A DNA stretch of 20,893 nt from JAAYEA01 sp012689325 (GTDB lineage Bacteria > Chloroflexota > Anaerolineae > JAAYEA01). Shown here in pieces: positions 13,864 to 20,893 of this stretch. Numbering within the stretch: position 1 is the stretch's first letter; each line of letters opens with the position of its first letter. The DNA lies in NCBI GenBank assembly GCA_036841525.1, contig DAITVZ010000075.1, forward strand, positions 1 to 20,893. The letters are read 5' to 3'. The notes beneath the pieces are model-generated. The model worked only from the letters and a program-made list of their open reading frames with translations. It searched no databases and was not told where the DNA came from. Made by a program: the position numbers and the translations under genes.

Positions 13864-14733
13864 CTATTGCAGGTACATGACCAGAAAGACGATCCCGCCA
13901 TAGAGCAGGCAGGTCGCGATCAGCGGAATGTCCTTCAGAAAGATCTCTTCCGGCTCGCCTCCCATTTCCTTGACGTGCACCAGGTACAGATACCGGAGAA
14001 CGCCATAGATCAGCGGCGGGATCGTCAGCATCATGGTGTTGTTGGCCGGCAGGTTGGGAGAGGAAAAGGTGTACAGCGAATAGGCCATGATGGTGCAGGC
14101 GGCGACGATGGAGGTCATCTCGTCCACAAAGCGCACGTTGTATTCCTGGAGGATGGCCCGGTGCTCGTTGGCGTTCTCCTGCAACAGGGTCAGCTCGTGC
14201 CGCCGCTTGTTGAGCGCGATGAACAGGGCCAAGAACGTGGTAAAGATGTACAGCCAGGGCGAGAACCGCGCGACGTGCACGGCGGCGGCGCCGCCAGCGA
14301 CGCGCAGCAAATAGCCCGCGGCAATGGTCATCACGTCCAAGATCACCACGTGTTTGAGCCAGAACGTATAGGCGACGTTTTGCAGAAAATAGATGACCAC
14401 GATGACGGCAAAGGTGGGGCTGAGCAGCCAGGAGAGCGGGATGCTGATCAGCGGGAGGGCGATGGCGACGGCCGTGGCGACCTTTTTGGGGAGCCTGCCG
14501 GCGGCCAGGGGCCGCAGCCGCTTGACCGGGTGCAGCTTGTCCTGCTCCACGTCGCCCAGGTCATTGAGGAGATAGACGGCGCTGGAGATCAAGCAGAAAA
14601 GGGCGGCGGCCGCAACCGCTCGCAAAAAAGGAGCGGGCTGCAAGAGCTTTTCGTCGAACAGGAGCGGCACAAAGATAAAGACGTTCTTGGCCCACTGTTT
14701 GGGGCGCATGCTCTGAAAGAGTGCCTTGAGCAC
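13864..14733 (-). CDS. UbiA-family prenyltransferase, decaprenyl-phosphate phosphoribosyltransferase-like
   Basis: This polytopic membrane protein resembles 5-phosphoribose-1-diphosphate:decaprenyl-phosphate phosphoribosyltransferase (mycobacterial Rv3806c/UbiA), which makes a polyprenyl-phosphate pentose donor for cell-surface glycans. The 289 residues begin with the family signature 'MRPKQWAKNVFIFVPLLF', carry the metal/diphosphate motif N57-D58-x2-D61-x3-D65 followed by 'HPVKRLRP', and the second conserved part 'YTFWLKHVVILDVMTIAAGY' (about 122-141). About eight to nine hydrophobic segments are visible. The GTG start lies 10 bases from GGAGG (complement of 14744-14748), and a strong promoter precedes it. 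Membership in the UbiA superfamily is firm; the exact substrate in this organism is inferred. Other UbiA enzymes use quinone or heme precursors, but the start signature favours the phosphoribosyl type. Confidence 0.88.
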   Translation of the reverse strand: MLKALFQSMRPKQWAKNVFIFVPLLFDEKLLQPAPFLRAVAAAALFCLISSAVYLLNDLGDVEQDKLHPVKRLRPLAAGRLPKKVATAVAIALPLISIPLSWLLSPTFAVIVVIYFLQNVAYTFWLKHVVILDVMTIAAGYLLRVAGGAAAVHVARFSPWLYIFTTFLALFIALNKRRHELTLLQENANEHRAILQEYNVRFVDEMTSIVAACTIMAYSLYTFSSPNLPANNTMMLTIPPLIYGVLRYLYLVHVKEMGGEPEEIFLKDIPLIATCLLYGGIVFLVMYLQ

Positions 14734-14763
14734 GTTGTATCATCCTCCACGAGAGTGGCGTCT

Positions 14764-14792
14764 ACTATACCGGGAACCTCCAAAATAGTCAA
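14764..14792 (-). promoter_or_regulatory. Sigma70-type promoter of the UbiA-family gene
   Basis: Reading the minus strand, TTGACT (14792-14787) and TATAGT (14769-14764) are separated by exactly 17 bases. The expected start near 14757 leaves a leader of about 24 bases that contains GGAGG. One mismatch in each hexamer makes it one of the best promoters in the window. Confidence 0.82.
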
Positions 14793-14811
14793 TTGGCCGG
14801 GTGAGGGCGAG

Positions 14812-14839
14812 TTGACGTTTTCCCGGGCTTGGGTATGCT
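14812..14839 (+). promoter_or_regulatory. Sigma70-type promoter of tlyA
   Basis: TTGACG (14812-14817) and TATGCT (14834-14839) are 16 bases apart. Six to seven bases below the -10 element is the ATG of tlyA (14845), so the transcript should have little or no 5' leader. The -35 element is 19 bases from that of the divergent minus-strand promoter. Confidence 0.68.
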
Positions 14840-14844
14840 AGGGT

Positions 14845-15627
14845 ATGAGTAGAGCACGTTTGGATGTGTTGCTGACCGAGCGCGAGCTGGCCGAGACGCG
14901 GGAAAAGGCCAAAAGGCTGATCATGGCCGGCCAGGTCTGGGTGGATGGTCGCCCAGCCACCAAGCCCGGCAATCAGGTGCCGGTGGATTGCGCGATCGAG
15001 GTCCGCGGAGCGTCACTTTACGTGAGCCGCGGGGGTTTAAAGCTAGAGAGGGCTCTGGAGGCCTTTCCCGTGGAGGTCGGTGGGCGCGTGGTGGTGGACG
15101 TGGGCGCCTCCACGGGCGGCTTTACCGATTGTCTGCTGCAACACGGCGCGGCCAGGGTCTATGCCATCGACGTGGGCTATGGCCAGCTCGCCTGGTCCTT
15201 GCGCCAAGACCCGCGGGTGGTGGTGCTGGAGCGCACCAATATCCGCTACCTGGCAAGCTTGCCCGAGCTGGCTGACTTGGCGACGGTGGATGCCTCGTTC
15301 ATCTCGCTGACCCTGGTGCTGCCGGCGACCCTCCATCTGCTCAAGCCGGATGGGCAGATCATCGCGCTGGTCAAGCCGCAGTTCGAGGCGGGCAAGGCGT
15401 TGGTGGGCAAGGGCGGCGTGGTCACGGACCGGCGTGTGCATCGGCAAGTCCTGGAGCGGCTGGTCGCCTGGAGCCTGGAGCGCGGCCTGAACGTGGGGGG
15501 GCTGATCCCCTCGCCCTTGAAAGGGCCCGCGGGCAATGTAGAGTTCCTGGTCTGGCTGCGGCAGGGGGACTATGCCCAGCGCGAGCCAGGGATGCTCGTT
15601 GAGGAGTGTCTGTCCGAGCTGCAGTGA
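14845..15627 (+). CDS. tlyA: TlyA-family rRNA 2'-O-methyltransferase / hemolysin family protein
   Basis: TlyA proteins methylate the 2'-hydroxyl of cytidines in 23S (and in some types 16S) rRNA, which affects capreomycin sensitivity in mycobacteria. The 260-residue product has an N-terminal S4 RNA-binding domain (about 3-63, 'RLDVLLTERELAETREKAKR'), then an FtsJ-like Rossmann fold with the SAM motif 'VVVDVGASTGGFTDCLL' (82-98). The candidate K-D-K-E catalytic set is K66, D149, K177 and E233. No Shine-Dalgarno sequence precedes the ATG and the promoter's expected start is at the ATG itself. Downstream genes follow at 30 and 47 bases. Family is firm; the modified nucleotide is not known. Confidence 0.92.
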   Translation: MSRARLDVLLTERELAETREKAKRLIMAGQVWVDGRPATKPGNQVPVDCAIEVRGASLYVSRGGLKLERALEAFPVEVGGRVVVDVGASTGGFTDCLLQHGAARVYAIDVGYGQLAWSLRQDPRVVVLERTNIRYLASLPELADLATVDASFISLTLVLPATLHLLKPDGQIIALVKPQFEAGKALVGKGGVVTDRRVHRQVLERLVAWSLERGLNVGGLIPSPLKGPAGNVEFLVWLRQGDYAQREPGMLVEECLSELQ

Positions 15628-15657
15628 TCGAGCAAGACCGATTCTTTGGAGGCCGAG

Positions 15658-17082
15658 ATGTTCCATCTCTCGCCAGCTAAACGCAGCCGACTGATCTTGG
15701 GCGGCCTTTTGGTGGTCGCCATGGTCCTGTTGCTTACCTCCGCGTACTCGGCGCTGTTTCCTTTCCTGATCGGCGTCTTTATGGTCTATCTGCTGCTGCC
15801 GGTGGTCAACGCGCTGGACGCCAAGATGCCGGCTTTCCTGCAGCGTCGGCGGCTCTCTCGCCCGCTGGCGATCCTGGCGATCTATCTGGTGTTGCTGCTG
15901 ACCTTGGTGGGCTTTTTCGCGATCTTTGTCCCTATCATGAGCACCCAGGTCTCCGAGTTGGTCACGACCTCGGGTCAATACACGATCAAGATCTTTAACT
16001 GGACCAAGGGCTTTAACCAGGGCGTCGTCGACGAATGGCTCCGGGAATACGAGGCCGTCGTTCCCGACTGGATCCGGGAGGCCTTGGAGGCCAATATCCA
16101 GCAGTTGACCGCCTTTCTGACCTCGTCGCTGCAGGACCTGACCGCCTGGTTTGTGGGCGTCCTGCAGGCCGCGGCGATGGGCGCTCTCAACGCGGTGACC
16201 TCGACGGTCTCGTTCGTGGTCGGCATCGTCATCGTGCCTTTCTGGGTGTTCTATGTCCTCAATGACCAGGAGAAGCTCATGCACGGGGCCTATTCCGTGA
16301 TCCCGGAGCGGTATCGGGCGGATGCGCACAACCTGCAGAATATCGTCAGCCGGGCCTTGGGCGCCTATCTGCGGGGGCAGTTGGTGCTCTGTTTCTGCGT
16401 GGGCGCGGCGGCCACCTTGGGCCTGGCGATCATGGATATCAACTTTGCCGTGCTCTTGGGGACCGTCGCCGGCATCCTGGAGGTCATTCCGCACGTCGGC
16501 CCGTTCCTGGGCGCTGTCCCGGCGGTGTTGGTGGCGCTGCTGAAATCGCCGGGCGACGCGCTGCAGGTGGCGATCCTGTTCTTCGCCATTCAGCAGGTGG
16601 AGAATGCGTTCCTGGTGCCCAAGGTGATGGGCACGAGCGTCCGGCTGCACCCCGCGATTGTGATGATCATTCTCGTCGTGGGCAGCCAGGTGGGCGGCCT
16701 CTGGGGCGTGGTGCTGGGCGTGCCGATCACGGCGATCTTGCGCGATGTCTATCGCTACCTCTACCTGCGCTCCTCGGATGTCGAGATACGGCCGGAAGAG
16801 GCCATCGCCATGTTCGCCCCGGAAGGGGGGACGCAAACAGCCCAACCTGGGCCATGGCAGGAGCGCTTGAGCGCTGCCTCCAAGAGCGCCTATCGGGCGG
16901 CGCAGGGGTGGGCGCGTAAGGCCGAGCCGCGGCTCAAGATCGCGGGGCGTACCCTCGCCGGATGGGCGCGGGCCGCATGGCGCCAGGTGGTTACTTGGGT
17001 TCGGCTGGGGATAGCCAAGGTGCACCAGATGCGCCGGGACCGCCAGGCCAAGGCCTCGTCGGGCACGGACCCGACGGGCTAA
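15658..17082 (+). CDS. AI-2E family transporter-like membrane protein
   Basis: This belongs to the AI-2E family (formerly UPF0118), polytopic inner-membrane proteins whose studied members export autoinducer-2 or act as Na+/H+ antiporters; the substrate here is unknown. The 474 residues show two closely spaced N-terminal membrane helices (about 12-50), a third near 65-90, a soluble stretch, then the C-terminal helix bundle with the family signature 'EVIPHVGPFLGAVPAVLVAL' (about 275-294) and 'LHPAIVMIILVVGSQVGGLW'. ATG 15658 follows GGAGG (15648-15652) by 5 bases; the TTG at 15646 lies before that site. Residues about 372-474 form an added Ala/Arg/Trp-rich, basic cytoplasmic tail not part of the core fold. 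Confidence 0.87.
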   Translation: MFHLSPAKRSRLILGGLLVVAMVLLLTSAYSALFPFLIGVFMVYLLLPVVNALDAKMPAFLQRRRLSRPLAILAIYLVLLLTLVGFFAIFVPIMSTQVSELVTTSGQYTIKIFNWTKGFNQGVVDEWLREYEAVVPDWIREALEANIQQLTAFLTSSLQDLTAWFVGVLQAAAMGALNAVTSTVSFVVGIVIVPFWVFYVLNDQEKLMHGAYSVIPERYRADAHNLQNIVSRALGAYLRGQLVLCFCVGAAATLGLAIMDINFAVLLGTVAGILEVIPHVGPFLGAVPAVLVALLKSPGDALQVAILFFAIQQVENAFLVPKVMGTSVRLHPAIVMIILVVGSQVGGLWGVVLGVPITAILRDVYRYLYLRSSDVEIRPEEAIAMFAPEGGTQTAQPGPWQERLSAASKSAYRAAQGWARKAEPRLKIAGRTLAGWARAAWRQVVTWVRLGIAKVHQMRRDRQAKASSGTDPTG

Positions 17083-17129
17083 GTGGCCTGACACCGGCTA
17101 GCGGGAATACGGAGTAAACGTCGTTACCG

Positions 17130-18929
<1,800 letters not shown>

Positions 18930-18955
18930 CCCTCGATGACCCGTGGCGCAAGCCC

Positions 18956-18989
18956 AGGCAGCGGCGCGAACTCGCGCCGCTGCCTTTTT
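18956..18989 (+). terminator. Strong intrinsic terminator after lepA
   Basis: AGGCAGCGGCGCG (18956-18968) pairs perfectly with CGCGCCGCTGCCT (18973-18985) around the 4-base loop AACT, followed by an uninterrupted run of five T (18985-18989). It is the clearest Rho-independent terminator in the window and lies 26 bases past the lepA stop. Confidence 0.95.
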
Positions 18990-18990
18990 C

Positions 18991-19019
18991 TTGCGGCAAA
19001 GCGGCAACAATGATAGAAT
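18991..19019 (+). promoter_or_regulatory. Sigma70-type promoter of the GT39-like gene
   Basis: TTGCGG (18991-18996) and TAGAAT (19014-19019) are 17 bases apart, directly after the lepA terminator. Transcription would start near 19026, leaving a leader of about 50 bases with AGGAGGG before the TTG start. It gives the glycosyltransferase a transcript independent of lepA. Confidence 0.6.
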
Positions 19020-19074
19020 AGCTGCGGCTCTCGCCGGTGAGCCCACCGCTTTCGGCCATGCAGGAGGGAACAGC

Positions 19075-20893
19075 TTGTCTGAGCACGACAGCCACGCGAC
19101 ACTGCCAGAGGACGCGCAGCCCCAACCCCAGGCGGCCGAGCTGCCCGCGCAGCCTGAAATTGTGCGGGGCGGGGACGAACCGGCGGTGGCCGCGCCGTTG
19201 GCGCCGCGTCCGCAGGCGCGCGTGTCGGCCCGCGCGGCGACCTGGCTGACCAGGCTGGCCCTGGCCCTCATCCTGGCCCTGGCGCTGGCCCTGCGGCTCT
19301 ACGGGGTCAACTGGGACGACGGTCAACACGCTCACCCGGACGAGCGATGGATCAGCATGGTGGCCAGCGACCTGGAGTGGCCCGCCAGCTTGTCCGAGGC
19401 GCTCGACCCGCGCGCCTCGCCCCTGAACCCGCTGTGGAGCTTTCGCGACGATTCGCCGCGCAGCTTTGCCTATGGCCACCTGCCCCTGTACCTCATCACC
19501 GGCGTCGCCGCGCTGCTGGAAAAGCTGGCTCCTCTCTCTCCCTTGCTGAGCGGCCTCCAACGGGCGACGGACTATGACCACATCAACCTGGTGGGCCGGG
19601 TGCTCTCGGCCCTGGCCGATCTGGGCGTCATCTGGCTCGTCTATCTCATCGGCAAGCGCTTCTATGGGCGCGGGGCCGGCCTGCTGGCGGCGGCCCTGGT
19701 GGCCCTGACCGTCAGCCACATCCAGCTTGCCCATTACGCCGCCTTTGACACGTTTGCCACCTTTTTCGTCGTCCTGACCCTTTACGGGGCGCTGAGGCTC
19801 TGGGAGCGCGGAGGCTGGCAAGATGTCCTGCTGGCTGGCGCGGCCGCCGGGATGGCTATCTCTTCCAAGTTCAGCGCGGCGCCGATCCTGGCGGCGGTGG
19901 GGGCAGCCTGCCTGGCGCGGGCGCTGGGCGGCGGAGAGGCCCAAACCCAAGGGGCGCCCACCTGGCGGTCCCGTTTCCCGCTGCACGGCGCGCGCCTCGC
20001 GGTGGCGATCCGCCTGTTCGCGCTCTGCTGCCTCTTGGCCGCGATCCTCTTTGCGCTCACCTCGCCCTATGCCCTGCTCGACGTGAAGCGGTTCGTGTTG
20101 CAGATCGGCGAGCAGGGGGCGATGGTGCGCGGCCTCTCCGACCTGCCCTACACGCGGCAGTATCGCCCGACCACGCCTTATGTCTATCACATCGAGCAGC
20201 AACTGCGCTGGGGGATGGGTTGGCCGCTGGGCCTTGCCGCTTTTGCCGGCCTGGGCTATTTCGCGATCCGCAGCCTGCGCCCCCGTTTCCGCTGGAGCGA
20301 CCTGATCCTCCTGGCCTGGGCAGCGCCCTATTTCCTGATCAACGGCAGCTTTATGGTCAAGTTCATGCGCTACATGCTGCCGCTGCTGCCGATCCTATCG
20401 CTGATGGGCGCGGTGTGGCTGCTCGATGTTAAAAGCTGGTTGGCGAGCGCGGCGCTGCGGCTGGGGCGGCGGCGCCTGCGCCTGGCGCGCGTCGGCGATG
20501 TGCTGATCGCCGTCGTGCTGGCGGCCTCCCTGGCCTGGTCCCTGGCCTTCGTGAGCATATACGGGCGGACGCACTCCTGGATCGCCGCCTCGCGCTGGAT
20601 CTATGCCAATATCCCCGACGGCTCTGTGCTGGCGGTGGAGCATTGGGATGATAACCTGCCCAAGTCGCTCCCCGAGCGGGGGATGAGCGTCGGCGAGCGC
20701 GGCTACCGCCACGTCGAGCTGCCCATGTACGAGCCGGACACCCGCGCCAAGTTCGACAACATCCGGCGGGTGCTGCGCGAGGCGGACTATATCCTCATCT
20801 CGACCAACCGGCTCTACCGCACCATCCCACGCCTGCCGGAGCGCTATCCCGTTTCCACCGAGTACTATCGCCTGCTCTTTGCCGGCGAGCTGG
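19075..20893 (+). CDS. GT39/PMT-type membrane glycosyltransferase (3'-truncated by window edge)
   Basis: The product looks like a GT-C fold glycosyltransferase of the PMT/GT39 group, which transfers sugars from polyprenyl-phosphate donors outside the membrane. 606 codons are visible and no stop is reached. It begins with a cytoplasmic Pro/Ala/Glu-rich segment (about 1-58), then the first membrane helix, then an outer loop with N79-W-D-D82 and H87-P-D-E-R91; the D-E pair is the usual GT-C catalytic motif. Many further hydrophobic segments follow ('LVGRVLSALADLGVIWLVYL', 'HIQLAHYAAFDTFATFFVVL', 'YMLPLLPILSLMGAVWLLD'). The TTG start is supported by AGGAGGG (19062-19068) and a promoter upstream. 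Sugar and acceptor cannot be told from the sequence. Confidence 0.85.
   Translation, partial: MSEHDSHATLPEDAQPQPQAAELPAQPEIVRGGDEPAVAAPLAPRPQARVSARAATWLTRLALALILALALALRLYGVNWDDGQHAHPDERWISMVASDLEWPASLSEALDPRASPLNPLWSFRDDSPRSFAYGHLPLYLITGVAALLEKLAPLSPLLSGLQRATDYDHINLVGRVLSALADLGVIWLVYLIGKRFYGRGAGLLAAALVALTVSHIQLAHYAAFDTFATFFVVLTLYGALRLWERGGWQDVLLAGAAAGMAISSKFSAAPILAAVGAACLARALGGGEAQTQGAPTWRSRFPLHGARLAVAIRLFALCCLLAAILFALTSPYALLDVKRFVLQIGEQGAMVRGLSDLPYTRQYRPTTPYVYHIEQQLRWGMGWPLGLAAFAGLGYFAIRSLRPRFRWSDLILLAWAAPYFLINGSFMVKFMRYMLPLLPILSLMGAVWLLDVKSWLASAALRLGRRRLRLARVGDVLIAVVLAASLAWSLAFVSIYGRTHSWIAASRWIYANIPDGSVLAVEHWDDNLPKSLPERGMSVGERGYRHVELPMYEPDTRAKFDNIRRVLREADYILISTNRLYRTIPRLPERYPVSTEYYRLLFAGEL

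Noticed and set aside
13810..14841. Plus-strand open frame of 343 codons opposite the UbiA-family gene
   Set aside because: Antisense of a membrane protein: hydrophobic codons read backwards give a Gln/Glu/Asp/Arg-rich product with no recognisable fold.
15043..17094. Very long minus-strand open frame (683 codons) opposite tlyA and the AI-2E gene
   Set aside because: It is rich in His, Arg, Gln and Asp with no domain pattern and lies exactly opposite two convincing genes; GC-rich codon bias on the sense strand explains the lack of stops.

Overview
This GC-rich window is the 3' part of a bacterial S10-spc-alpha ribosomal protein super-operon followed by a short accessory stretch. Gene order (S10 end, spc, alpha, then truA-rplM-rpsI), zinc-finger forms of S14, S4, L24 and L36, heavy use of GTG/TTG starts with strong AGGAGG-type ribosome binding sites, a decaprenyl-phosphate phosphoribosyltransferase-like UbiA protein and a large HPDER-type GT-C glycosyltransferase together suggest Chloroflexota (Anaerolineae-like). 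That assignment is an inference from gene content and general protein character; no database comparison was possible.

Region 1 (1-13700, all + strand) has 26 tightly packed genes: rpsC (5'-truncated by the window edge), rplP, rpmC, rpsQ, rplN, rplX, rplE, rpsN, rpsH, rplF, rplR, rpsE, rpmD, rplO, secY, adk, map, rpmJ, rpsM, rpsK, rpsD, rpoA, rplQ, truA, rplM, rpsI. They build both ribosomal subunits and add the Sec translocation pore, adenylate kinase, N-terminal methionine removal, the RNA polymerase alpha subunit and a tRNA pseudouridine synthase. Many neighbours overlap or lie a few bases apart, so translational coupling is likely. infA, normally between map and rpmJ, is absent. Several intergenic spacers hold hairpins just upstream of a Shine-Dalgarno sequence. 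The operon ends at a hairpin (13760-13795) that also faces the converging minus-strand gene.

Region 2 (13701-14844) holds the minus-strand UbiA-family prenyltransferase and a back-to-back promoter pair. The minus-strand promoter is an excellent sigma70-type match with an ordinary leader. The plus-strand promoter is placed so that transcription should begin at about the ATG of tlyA, implying a leaderless mRNA.

Region 3 (14845-18989, + strand) is a probable three-gene unit: tlyA (2'-O-methyltransferase/hemolysin family), an AI-2E family membrane protein and lepA (elongation factor 4), closed by a textbook intrinsic terminator. Region 4 (18991-20893) starts with its own promoter and holds the first 606 codons of a polytopic GT39/PMT-type glycosyltransferase that runs off the window.

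No tRNA, rRNA, CRISPR array, insertion sequence or phage gene was seen. No gene-free stretch exceeds 300 bases; the longest are 13701-13863 and 18930-19074, both described below. The ribosomal genes are conventional. The points worth checking are the missing infA, the leaderless tlyA arrangement, the intergenic RNA hairpins and the long L29 variant.
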